This document shows, in pieces, positions 1-7,756 of a stretch of 51,824 bases of DNA. The translations under genes and the position numbers were made by a program. This DNA comes from Deltaproteobacteria bacterium (GTDB taxonomy: Bacteria; SZUA-79; Acidulodesulfobacterales; Acidulodesulfobacteraceae). Position 1 is the stretch's first letter; every line of letters begins with the position of its first letter. The stretch is taken from contig JAMCUF010000022.1 in NCBI GenBank assembly GCA_023381755.1, forward strand, positions 1-51,824, read 5' to 3'. Below the pieces are notes generated by a model, which was given only the letters and a program-made list of their open reading frames with translations, was not told the origin of the DNA and did not search any database.

Positions 1-3
1 AAA

Positions 4-1776
4 TTAGACGAACAAAACATGCCTTAAATGAAGTTCTCCGACAACCGACCTGTGGTAATTTTCCCATGCCCTCATCAACTCGTGCAAATTGGCTGCCGCA
101 AGTTTTGGAGCATCGGCTTTAAGCCTGTTTAAAAGGTCCAGGCCCCTTAAAAGGCTTGCCTCGCTCGTCCTGTAAAACGTCGAAGTGCCGGCAACATATT
201 CGTCCATGAGTTTATTTAACCTGAACAGATAAAGCCTTGGTTTTATGTAGTTTGGATTAACATTCGGCTCGGTGGAATAATCCTTGAATTTTTCGAATGT
301 AATCATCGGGCCGTAAATTTCTTCGGCAAGGGTTTTATTGTCGGTATGAACCGTCGGCGCATAACCCGAATCGTCTAATATAAACCTGACGGCGGCTTTT
401 GCGGCTATTCTCCCCTCGGTATATGAACCGGACGAAAACTTATGCCCTGAAGCTCCGACGCCGTCCCCGCCCGTGAAAAGCCCGTTAACGGTTGTCATGC
501 GGTTATAACCCCAGTGCCATTCTTTAGGCGATATATCGGCCGGACCGCTAACCCACATTCCGCAAGCCCCCGCATGCGAACCAAGGAAATACGGCTCTGT
601 CGGCATAACCTCGGAATTTGTCTCCTGAGGGTCTATATCCATTGCGGCCCAAAGTCCCGCCTGGGCAACCGTCATATCAAGAAAATCTTCCCATGCGTCG
701 GCCTCCAGCGATTTTTTCCTTTTTTCCGGAAGGGTTTCGAAAAGCTGCTTCATCGCCCCTGAAGTGTTCATATAAAACGGGCCGTTACCCTCCAGCCAAT
801 CTTTGAGCATAGTGTGGTTCCAGAGGCAGGTCGCGGGAACATGGGCAAGCCCGTATGGTGGGTAATCTTTAAGCATGTCTCCCCACTTCTGCATATAGTC
901 TTCGCCGTGGGCATTTAAAACCCTGGATTTAAACAAGGTGAACCAGGCCCCGACGGGACCGTAGCCGTCTTTGAATCTATTAGGAACAAATCTATTTTCC
1001 ATCGTGGTCATTTCCGCTCCGGCTCCATATCCCATGGCATATGTAGAACCGGCATTCCATATGGCATACCACGTTCTTCCCATACCCTCGGCCTGAGACC
1101 TTGGCCTGAATACGTTAACCGTGCCGCCGCACGCCATTATTACGGCTTTTGCCTTGAATATGTAAATCTTTGCATCCCTTAAGCTGAAACCTATTGCACC
1201 CGCAATCCTGTTTTCATGCTTTTCGTCCATTAGAAGCCTTGTTATAAAAACCCTTTCGTAAATATTTTCCTCCCCAAGGGCTTTTCTTGCCGCCTCGGCA
1301 ACCAAAACCTTGTAAGATTCGCCGTGAATCATTATCTGCCATTTTCCAGCCCTGAGAGGCCTGGCTCCCTCCTCGATAGTCCTGGTATCTTCCTCGTCTT
1401 CTTTAAATATCGGAAGGCCGAACTTCTCGAAAAGTTGAACGGAGGTATCGACATGCCTGCCTACATCATAGATAAGGTCTTCCCTGACTATGCCCATAAG
1501 GTCGTTTGCGACCATTTTTACATAATCTTCGGGCGTATTATCCCCAAGATATGTATTGATTGCCGAAAGTCCCATTGCAACCGCCCCGCTCCTTTCTATC
1601 GCGGCCTTTTCGACTAAGGTTATTTTCATATCTTTCGGAGCCCATTTTTTTACTTCGAATGCGGCGCCGCATCCTGCCATACCGCCGCCCACTAATAAAA
1701 GGTCGGTATTGATTTCTTCTATCTTATAGTTTGCCAAGGCATCGGCGCTTGTCATTGAACCTTTTTGATCAGCCAT
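4..1776 (-). CDS. aprA: Adenylylsulfate (APS) reductase alpha subunit, C-terminus apparently cut short
   Basis: This is the FAD-containing catalytic subunit that interconverts APS with sulfite and AMP in the cytoplasm. The N-terminal FAD-binding Gly motif (LLVGGGMAGCG) is at residues 27-37. The highly conserved AprA active-site stretch NRFVPNRFKDGYGPVGAW is at 261-278, followed later by GSHAGACGMW. The start is ATG preceded by an AGGGGAT ribosome site. At 590 residues it is clearly shorter than characterised AprA proteins (about 640-660). The protein matches the family up to the HLRHVLF segment near the end, then stops where the family normally continues with an Arg-Glu-Glu stretch and about 50-60 more residues. 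The stop is only three bases from the window edge, so the cause (real truncation, frameshift or assembly error) cannot be resolved. It lies 64 bases downstream of aprB in the sat-aprBA segment. The family call is very secure. Confidence 0.95.
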   Translation of the reverse strand: MADQKGSMTSADALANYKIEEINTDLLLVGGGMAGCGAAFEVKKWAPKDMKITLVEKAAIERSGAVAMGLSAINTYLGDNTPEDYVKMVANDLMGIVREDLIYDVGRHVDTSVQLFEKFGLPIFKEDEEDTRTIEEGARPLRAGKWQIMIHGESYKVLVAEAARKALGEENIYERVFITRLLMDEKHENRIAGAIGFSLRDAKIYIFKAKAVIMACGGTVNVFRPRSQAEGMGRTWYAIWNAGSTYAMGYGAGAEMTTMENRFVPNRFKDGYGPVGAWFTLFKSRVLNAHGEDYMQKWGDMLKDYPPYGLAHVPATCLWNHTMLKDWLEGNGPFYMNTSGAMKQLFETLPEKRKKSLEADAWEDFLDMTVAQAGLWAAMDIDPQETNSEVMPTEPYFLGSHAGACGMWVSGPADISPKEWHWGYNRMTTVNGLFTGGDGVGASGHKFSSGSYTEGRIAAKAAVRFILDDSGYAPTVHTDNKTLAEEIYGPMITFEKFKDYSTEPNVNPNYIKPRLYLFRLNKLMDEYVAGTSTFYRTSEASLLRGLDLLNRLKADAPKLAAANLHELMRAWENYHRSVVGELHLRHVLFV

Positions 1777-1840
1777 AAATTATCATCCCCTTATTTTATA
1801 AATTTAGTTTTAATTTTCTAAAAATTTGATTAATTTTATG

Positions 1841-2281
1841 CTATTTTTGTGGAACTGCAAGCGTCTTTCCTGCCTCGGTGCATAACAGCTCGCTTTTTAA
1901 ATCTCCCCCGCTTACTTCGGGCATTCCATGATAAGGGTCGATCCCTCCTTCAGGCGTTGTTCTAATCGGAAATTTAAACCTTTTAAGCTTTCCGTTTCGA
2001 TATTTTATCGTCCACATTATGGAATCGGAACCGCGCATCGGAATAACCGATGAACCCAGCGGGGCAAAATCCTGATACGCTCTCACTTCGATAGCCGACT
2101 GTGGACATATTTTTACGCAGCTGTAACACTCCCAGCATTGGTCAGGCTCCTGATTATAAGCCTTCATGACATCTTTGTTAAGAACCATAAGGTCGTTAGG
2201 ACAGATATACTGGCAGGCGGTCTTATCCCTCCCTTTACAACCATCGCATTTTTCCGTAATTACAAAACTTGGCATTTTCAT
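1841..2281 (-). CDS. aprB: APS reductase beta subunit (two [4Fe-4S] ferredoxin)
   Basis: This is the electron-transfer partner of AprA, passing electrons between the AprA flavin and a membrane donor or acceptor (QmoABC in known systems; no qmo gene is visible in this window). Two cysteine clusters are seen: Cys12, 15, 23 and 27 with the AprB-type insertion (CDGCKGRDKTACQYICP), and Cys49, 52, 55 and 59 (CWECYSCVKICP). The C-terminal half is the AprB tail that wraps round AprA. The length of 146 residues fits the family. It sits directly upstream of aprA and 124 bases downstream of sat on the same strand. Confidence 0.97.
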   Translation of the reverse strand: MKMPSFVITEKCDGCKGRDKTACQYICPNDLMVLNKDVMKAYNQEPDQCWECYSCVKICPQSAIEVRAYQDFAPLGSSVIPMRGSDSIMWTIKYRNGKLKRFKFPIRTTPEGGIDPYHGMPEVSGGDLKSELLCTEAGKTLAVPQK

Positions 2282-2405
2282 ACCTCCTCAATTAACATAT
2301 TATCATTAAATAAAACAACACTGCATCTCACGGGCTTTTAACCCACCATTAAACTTATTTTAATATTAATATTAATATATTATATTTTATATTGCATTTA
2401 TATTA

Positions 2406-3629
2406 TTATATTTCACCTTTTGCCGCCTTGTGCAGTTTAACCTCGACTTTGTCGTCTTTAGAAAGGGAAGCATAATAATCCTTTAATATCGCTAATACTT
2501 CAGGCCTCGAAAAATGCCCGGGCACTTCCTGAGATTCCGATAGCAGTTTTCTTAGCATTGTCCCGCTTAAAACAAGCCTGTCTTCCTTCGAATGCGGACA
2601 GGTTCTGGTGGATGCCATGCCGTCGCACTTATAGCAATAAAATGTCCAGTCCATTTTAAACGGTTTTAATTCAAGCGCATTTTTCGGAATTTCATCGAAT
2701 ATTTTATGCGCATCGAACGGCCCGTAATAGTCTCCCACTCCGGCATGGTCCCTTCCGACAATTAAATGCGAACATCCGTAGTTCTGCCTGAAAACGGCAT
2801 GAAGGAGCGCCTCTCTCGGACCCGCATATCTCATCTCCATGGGATAACCTGCCTGAACAATCGTATTTTTAACAAAATATTTATCTATTAAGGTATTTAT
2901 AGCAGCCGCCCTAACATGCGCAGGTATATCCCCCGGCTTTAATTTACCGATAAGCTGATGGATTAAAACGCCGTCGGTAGTTTCTACCGCAATCTTTGCA
3001 AGGTATTCATGCGAGCGATGCATGGGATTTCTTGTCTGAAAAGCGGCAACGGTATTCCAGCCCTTTTCTTCGAATACTTTTCTTACCTCTGCCGGACGCA
3101 TGTAAATTTCCTTAAACTCGTCAGGATATGACCCCTCGCTTAAAACCTTGACCTTTCCCGCAATATTGACATCTCCCTGAGCCATAACCTTTTGAACTCC
3201 GGGATGCTCCATATCGGTAGTTTTGAATATCTTTTGGCATTCGTATGCCTTGTCTATCGAATACTTCTCGCTTACCTTGATTATCCCTATAATCTCTGAG
3301 GTTTCCGAGTCCACGAGCGCCGCATCCTCACCTATTTGAATTTTATCCGCTAAATCCCTACCGGCCGAAAGGGTGATCGGAATAGGCCAAAACGTTCCGT
3401 CTTCCATCGTAAAGCTATCTGCAACGCTTTTCCAATCATTTTTTCCCATAAATCCTTCTAAGGGTGTAAACGCACCGATGCCCATCATTATCAAATCAGA
3501 TGTTTCCCTTGATGTCATAGGCACTTTTTTAAGCGTTTCCGCCTTTGCCTTTGCTTCTTTAAGTTCAGACCCCGATAACAATAAAGGCTTTAACCTTTTT
3601 TCTTTTCCGTGAGGATTGACTAACGGCAT
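2406..3629 (-). CDS. sat: Dissimilatory sulfate adenylyltransferase (ATP sulfurylase)
   Basis: Sat makes APS from ATP and sulfate, or in the reverse direction ATP from APS and pyrophosphate. The nucleotide-binding motif [11 protein letters not shown] is at residues 198-208, with the HxxH pair. The second conserved loop [16 protein letters not shown] is at about 292-307. A metal site of the dissimilatory type follows (Cys332, Cys335, Cys344, His346 in [15 protein letters not shown]). The length of 407 residues is normal for homo-oligomeric Sat without an APS kinase domain. The gene lies between dsrH and aprB, so sulfate activation is physically tied to the dsr cluster. Confidence 0.97.
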   Translation of the reverse strand: MPLVNPHGKEKRLKPLLLSGSELKEAKAKAETLKKVPMTSRETSDLIMMGIGAFTPLEGFMGKNDWKSVADSFTMEDGTFWPIPITLSAGRDLADKIQIGEDAALVDSETSEIIGIIKVSEKYSIDKAYECQKIFKTTDMEHPGVQKVMAQGDVNIAGKVKVLSEGSYPDEFKEIYMRPAEVRKVFEEKGWNTVAAFQTRNPMHRSHEYLAKIAVETTDGVLIHQLIGKLKPGDIPAHVRAAAINTLIDKYFVKNTIVQAGYPMEMRYAGPREALLHAVFRQNYGCSHLIVGRDHAGVGDYYGPFDAHKIFDEIPKNALELKPFKMDWTFYCYKCDGMASTRTCPHSKEDRLVLSGTMLRKLLSESQEVPGHFSRPEVLAILKDYYASLSKDDKVEVKLHKAAKGEI

Positions 3630-3684
3630 ATGCCCCTCCGATTTTGATATATCTTTTATTTTATAAATTTATTTTATAAATCAG

Positions 3685-3984
3685 TTATCCCCACGTAACG
3701 GGATTATGGTCGCAAACCTTTTCAACAAAACCCTTATAATCTATCAAGCTGACATTTTCTATCAGCTCGCTTTCGGAAATCCCTCTTGCTTTGACGTCGG
3801 CAACCAAGCAAAAAACCTTGTTATTCTGTAAAACACCTTTTATTAAGTTTTCGAATTTCCCCCCTTTCTTCGCCGAATATATTCCGTCCTCGGTTAATAA
3901 CAATATATCTTTTTCCCTTATATACTTTAACGAATCGTTAAGGGCCGACGACTCGTAAGGCGACCTTTTAACTATATGCAACAT
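3685..3984 (-). CDS. dsrH: DsrH/TusB-family sulfur relay subunit
   Basis: This is the third subunit of the DsrEFH (TusDCB-like) cytoplasmic sulfurtransferase. The start is set at the internal ATG (MLHIVKRSPYES), which has an excellent GGGAGGG ribosome site and matches the usual DsrH/TusB N-terminus. A longer frame adding eight residues upstream is less likely. The protein is about 99 residues. No cysteine lies near residue 20, where Allochromatium DsrH carries its cysteine; the only nearby one is in the KVFCLVAD strand. It follows dsrF at a short distance and precedes sat by 55 bases. DsrEFH genes are typical of sulfur oxidisers, so their presence beside dsrD is noteworthy. Confidence 0.88.
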   Translation of the reverse strand: MLHIVKRSPYESSALNDSLKYIREKDILLLTEDGIYSAKKGGKFENLIKGVLQNNKVFCLVADVKARGISESELIENVSLIDYKGFVEKVCDHNPVTWG

Positions 3985-4045
3985 CTTATTTCCCTCCCGA
4001 AAATTCAATATCGATAAAAAAATTATTACTAAAATAATAATGCCA

Positions 4046-4417
4046 TTAAAACGGCAATAATGCCTTCATTTCGTCCATCTTTTGCCTTAAAACATTTCTG
4101 TCCAAAACCTCAACCTCCGTAATTAAATCGCTTTCATCCAGCCCCCTTTCCTTAAGCGATTCCTTTTCTACGTATAAATGGGAAACTTCGAAATCGTCTT
4201 TTATGACAAGGTAAGTTTGGGTAAAATTTTTGATATTTAATAAGGAAGGATCCTGCCCCTTTTTTAAAGAAAAAACCCCGTCTCCAATGAAAGCAACGCT
4301 GATGTCCTGTTCGTATGAACTAAACATAATCATTGCCTCTATGGCTTCCTGTTCATAAATAGTGCCGTAAGGAGCGGTACTGCATATAAACATAATTTTT
4401 GTTTTTTGATCTCCCAT
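4046..4417 (-). CDS. dsrF: DsrF/TusC-family sulfur relay subunit
   Basis: This is the middle subunit of the DsrEFH sulfurtransferase. The N-terminus (KIMFICSTAPYGT) and the segment around FIGDGVFSLKKGQ are typical of DsrF/TusC. The length of 123 residues fits the family. It lies 30 bases after dsrE and directly before dsrH, the conserved E-F-H order. The role in the heterohexamer is mainly structural in known systems, with persulfide chemistry on DsrE. The assignment rests on sequence resemblance plus gene order. Confidence 0.9.
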   Translation of the reverse strand: MGDQKTKIMFICSTAPYGTIYEQEAIEAMIMFSSYEQDISVAFIGDGVFSLKKGQDPSLLNIKNFTQTYLVIKDDFEVSHLYVEKESLKERGLDESDLITEVEVLDRNVLRQKMDEMKALLPF

Positions 4418-4447
4418 TAGATATGTTCTCCTTCTTTAATAAAAATT

Positions 4448-4798
4448 TTAAAAGGTTACCAGCCTGTCGGATTCTATTGACAACTCAAGGAGCTGCCCCA
4501 GACCGGATATCTCCGCGGATTCGTTCACCGTGTCCTGCGTCACCCCCCTTCTTTTTCCCGCGGCAACGCAAATCACCAGCCTAACCCCTTTTGACTTGAG
4601 AGTGTCCATGTATGACTTTATGTTTCTATCACCCTGGGGCGGCTCTAAATATTTGTTGCCTGCATACACGGCATCGTCGTAAAAGAATATGCCTATAATC
4701 TCATGACCCATCTCTATTGCGGCATTAACAAAATGATAAACGCTGTCAAAAGCCTGATTGTTATAAGGGCTTTCCTTTACCAATATACCGAATTTCAT
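4448..4798 (-). CDS. dsrE: DsrE/TusD-family sulfurtransferase subunit
   Basis: This is the active persulfide-carrying subunit of DsrEFH, which passes sulfur to DsrC in sulfur oxidisers. The conserved strand GVRLVICVAAGKRRGV carries Cys77, equivalent to the essential Cys78 of Allochromatium DsrE. The N-terminus MKFGILVKESPYN and the FFYDDAVYAGN segment are family features. The length of 116 residues is normal. It is the first of the dsrEFH trio and lies 87 bases after dsrK. The intact active-site cysteine argues for a working sulfur relay rather than a relic. Confidence 0.93.
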   Translation of the reverse strand: MKFGILVKESPYNNQAFDSVYHFVNAAIEMGHEIIGIFFYDDAVYAGNKYLEPPQGDRNIKSYMDTLKSKGVRLVICVAAGKRRGVTQDTVNESAEISGLGQLLELSIESDRLVTF

Positions 4799-4885
4799 CG
4801 ATCCTCCCGCATTTTAATTAATGCTTTAATTTAATAGATTTTAAAAATTTTTAATCCGTTTTAAAAACCGCGGATATTGAAAACA

Positions 4886-6376
4886 TCATAAAATTATGGC
4901 GGAACTGACAAGCTGATGGATACCTCCCACCATTTCCGCGTCCAAACCATACAACGGATACATTTTTGTAAACTGGGTCTTGCAAATTGCGCATATCAAT
5001 GCAAGGAAATTCACGCCCTTATTGTCCATTGCCTCCCTAATAGCTTGCATTTTGGGCATTGAACCGGCAATCCTTACGTTCATTACTTCATCGGTTAGTA
5101 TTCCGCCGCCGCCGCCGCAACAGTAAGTCTCTGCCTTATTAGTCCCGTTCCTCAATTCATGAAAATTATTTGCACATGCTTTTATAAGCTCCCTCGGGAT
5201 AATAAACTGACCCTCCGGCATCATGCCCATTCTTGAACCGCGCGCAACATTACATGAATCATGGTATGTAATTATTTTATCGTCGTTTGCCGACGGATCC
5301 ATTTTAATAGCCCCGTCTTTGACAAGCCCGAGCGTAAAATCGCAAATATGGGTAGGCTGCCTGTATTTGCTGTCAAGAAAATCGAACGGACCATTCATAG
5401 TATTGCTGTAACTGTACATAGCCCTCCAGGCATGGCCGCATTCACCTGCTATGACCCTCTTTACTTTAAGCCTTTTTGCCTCATCCCATATACGTTTATT
5501 TACCTCTTGCGTATTCCGGTAACTTCCGATAAACATGCCGAAATTAGCGGCCTCCGATGCATAGGAAGAAACCGTAAAACTGATGCCTGCCTTATAAAAC
5601 ACCTTTGCATAGCCTATCAAAGACTCCATATGAGGCATCGCAAAAAAATCGGCGGACGGCACGATGAGGAGAACTTCTGCGCCTTCCGCGTCCATAGGAA
5701 TCTTAATATCCTTTCCCGTGGCATCTTTTATTTCCTCTTCAAGCTCATCGAGGGTATTCCGGAGCGCGGCTGACGGAATACCTATATTGTTCCCCGTATT
5801 AAATACCTTGTGTATTATAACGGTAGAATATTTTTGTCCGAGGCCGATACCGTTCATAATTTCCCGTGCGGCCATTGTTATTACCGCCGTATCTATCCCG
5901 TACGGGCAGTAATAAGAGCATCTCCTGCATTCCGAACATTGATAATAGTAAGTAAACCACTTTTTAAGCATCTCCATGCTAAAAGGCTCGGCATCGGCCA
6001 GACCTTTAAAAAGGCTGCCTGCGGGCGTAAAATAGTACCTGTAAACCCTCCTCATTAACTCAGCCCTTCCGACGGGCATGTTGTTCGAATCCCCCGTACC
6101 GAGAAAAAACTGGCATTTATCGGTGCACGCGCCGCATCTAACGCAGATGTCCATATAATCCCTAAGGGCCTTATTGTGAGTCAAAAGCTGCTTAAATATC
6201 CCTACCGCCTTAATTTCCCATCCTTCCTCCAACGATGCCGGAAAACCGAGCGCGGCCATATCGTCCTTTTCACCCTGGTACATCTTTTCATAAGCGCTTG
6301 CACCCGGGACAACCTTAGGAACCTTGATCTCGCCGGTTAATACGGGAACTTTATAAGATGCTTTCGCTTTAGCCAT
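4886..6376 (-). CDS. dsrK: DsrK, HdrD-like Fe-S subunit of the DsrMK membrane complex
   Basis: This is the cytoplasmic subunit of DsrMK(JOP), thought to exchange electrons between menaquinone/DsrM and the DsrC thiols or trisulfide through a special [4Fe-4S] cluster like that of heterodisulfide reductase. Two ferredoxin-type motifs are present: Cys78, 81, 84, 88 and Cys147, 150, 153, 157. In the C-terminal part the CCG domains appear as YHDSCNVARG and TYCCGGGGG, which supply the non-cubane cluster ligands. The length of 496 residues is normal. It is downstream of dsrM with a 134-base gap in which no gene is visible. No dsrJ, dsrO or dsrP follows; dsrE does instead. Confidence 0.95.
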   Translation of the reverse strand: MAKAKASYKVPVLTGEIKVPKVVPGASAYEKMYQGEKDDMAALGFPASLEEGWEIKAVGIFKQLLTHNKALRDYMDICVRCGACTDKCQFFLGTGDSNNMPVGRAELMRRVYRYYFTPAGSLFKGLADAEPFSMEMLKKWFTYYYQCSECRRCSYYCPYGIDTAVITMAAREIMNGIGLGQKYSTVIIHKVFNTGNNIGIPSAALRNTLDELEEEIKDATGKDIKIPMDAEGAEVLLIVPSADFFAMPHMESLIGYAKVFYKAGISFTVSSYASEAANFGMFIGSYRNTQEVNKRIWDEAKRLKVKRVIAGECGHAWRAMYSYSNTMNGPFDFLDSKYRQPTHICDFTLGLVKDGAIKMDPSANDDKIITYHDSCNVARGSRMGMMPEGQFIIPRELIKACANNFHELRNGTNKAETYCCGGGGGILTDEVMNVRIAGSMPKMQAIREAMDNKGVNFLALICAICKTQFTKMYPLYGLDAEMVGGIHQLVSSAIIL

Positions 6377-6510
6377 CGCTTTGCCTCCTGTTTACCTTTA
6401 ATCGTTTTCCTTATATGGAAAAAACTATTTTATATTTTAAATTAATTCAAAATTTAACGGACGACATTCTTGCTATGGTCCCTATGACCCCGCCGGTTGA
6501 AAAAATCCCG

Positions 6511-7272
6511 TCAAAGGCTTAAGTCTTCGGCATCCGGCTTGTAATACCTTTCTTCTTGCGGATTATCCGTCATATAACGGGTAGGACTGAAAAATACACC
6601 TACAAAATGCATCACCTTGCTAAAGGGTATATATGCAACAAGCAAAAGGATTAACGAATAATGAACGATAAAATAAGGGTTGCCGGGAATATTTATAGGA
6701 TGAAACACGGCGATGCCGGTAACAAACGGATCGAGTTTGTTATCAATCTTCGTGAGGGCGGGCGCGGATATAAAAAAATTCAACGATAATCCTGTAACGG
6801 CGATCATCATTAAAATGATAAGTATTAAATAATCCGAAAGAATAGAGATAATCCTCACCCTGTCAACAATCATTCTGCGAAAAAGCAGGTAAAACAACGA
6901 AAGGAACATGAAGATGCCGCAAACTATGCCGATGCTGACAAAGAGCTGATACCATGAAGGCAACGGATGATGGTAAACGAAATGACGTGCAAAATGCAGC
7001 AATATAAGCAGTAAAAACGAAATATGAAAAATATATCCGGCAACCCATGTAGGCTTATTTGCCCTGTATAAACTCCTAAATAATAAAACCTCGCTTGCAA
7101 CCCTGCCGGCAGCCCCCATTGGAGTCAGGGGAGCGGGGGTCAGGGGAATTTTTACCGGCATCGGAGTTTTGGCATATATAATTATTCTCAGCACAACGCC
7201 GATTATGAAAATAGCGCCTGCAAGGTAAGTTAAAAAAACATATATACCGCTTACGAAGTTTAAGTCCAACAT
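6511..7272 (-). CDS. dsrM: DsrM, NarI-like cytochrome b membrane subunit
   Basis: This is the membrane diheme cytochrome b partner of DsrK, exchanging electrons with the quinone pool. About five or six hydrophobic helices are visible. Histidines suited to heme ligation lie in HISFLLLILLHFARHF (helix 2-3 area) and in the HYSLILLLVAYIPFSKVMHF helix near the C-terminus. The C-terminal tail FFSPTRYMTDNPQEERYYKP is typical of DsrM/HmeC-type proteins. At 253 residues it is the short NarI-like core version. It lies 52 bases after dsrC and before dsrK. Confidence 0.92.
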   Translation of the reverse strand: MLDLNFVSGIYVFLTYLAGAIFIIGVVLRIIIYAKTPMPVKIPLTPAPLTPMGAAGRVASEVLLFRSLYRANKPTWVAGYIFHISFLLLILLHFARHFVYHHPLPSWYQLFVSIGIVCGIFMFLSLFYLLFRRMIVDRVRIISILSDYLILIILMMIAVTGLSLNFFISAPALTKIDNKLDPFVTGIAVFHPINIPGNPYFIVHYSLILLLVAYIPFSKVMHFVGVFFSPTRYMTDNPQEERYYKPDAEDLSL

Positions 7273-7324
7273 AATTTTGACCCCCTTTCAATTCTTAATA
7301 AAACATAGGAATTTCCATATTTTA

Positions 7325-7666
7325 TTATACGCAACCCGTAGGTTTCGGAAGGCCTGCTACCTTGGCAAGCTGTTTAGCGGGACCCTCTGGAAAAAGTTCA
7401 TAAACGAATTTATTTGCTTCCTTTTTATCGGACAAATTCTCAAGCTTTTCCACTTCTTTTATGAGAGACTTAATGGCGGGGGCAACCTGAAACTTAAAAA
7501 AGTAGTCCCTTACCCATTCTATTAACTTCCAGTGCTTCTCTGTAAGCGTAATCCCCTCGTCTTTAGCAAGATATCCGGCTATCTCTTTGTTCCAGTCGTC
7601 AAGGACTTGCAGATAACCTTCATCGTCGGTCTCAATTGTCTTACCATTAAACTCAAAAGACGGCAT
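7325..7666 (-). CDS. dsrC: DsrC/TusE-family sulfur carrier lacking CysB
   Basis: This small cytoplasmic protein is the sulfur-carrying partner of DsrAB, DsrEFH and DsrMK. It has 113 residues, with the family N-terminus and the mobile C-terminal arm ending GLPKPTGCV. CysA (Cys112, penultimate) is present. Ten residues earlier, where DsrC has CysB in a CX10C arrangement, there is Ala101 (codon GCC, plus-strand 7364-7366); the arm reads GPAKQLAKVAGLPKPTGCV. By the usual definition a single-cysteine arm is TusE-like, yet the PTGCV ending and the location between dsrL and dsrM are DsrC-like. The insertion before the YELFP helix resembles sulfur-oxidiser DsrC and TusE. An intramolecular CysA-CysB trisulfide cannot form in this protein. 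The gene has a GGGAGG ribosome site. Confidence 0.9.
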   Translation of the reverse strand: MPSFEFNGKTIETDDEGYLQVLDDWNKEIAGYLAKDEGITLTEKHWKLIEWVRDYFFKFQVAPAIKSLIKEVEKLENLSDKKEANKFVYELFPEGPAKQLAKVAGLPKPTGCV

Positions 7667-7756
7667 AATAATTAACCTCCCCTCTATTATAATTAATTAT
7701 AATTAATATTGCCCTTAATTCTGCGATAAGATTAAGGATTAAAAAATTTTTAAATT

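Noticed and set aside
6083-6094. tRNA T-loop-like GTTCGAATCCCC
   Set aside because: It lies inside dsrK coding sequence with no matching acceptor, D or anticodon stems.
6377-6510. 134-base gap between dsrM and dsrK as a site for a missed dsr gene
   Set aside because: No open frame of useful length with a ribosome site was found on either strand.
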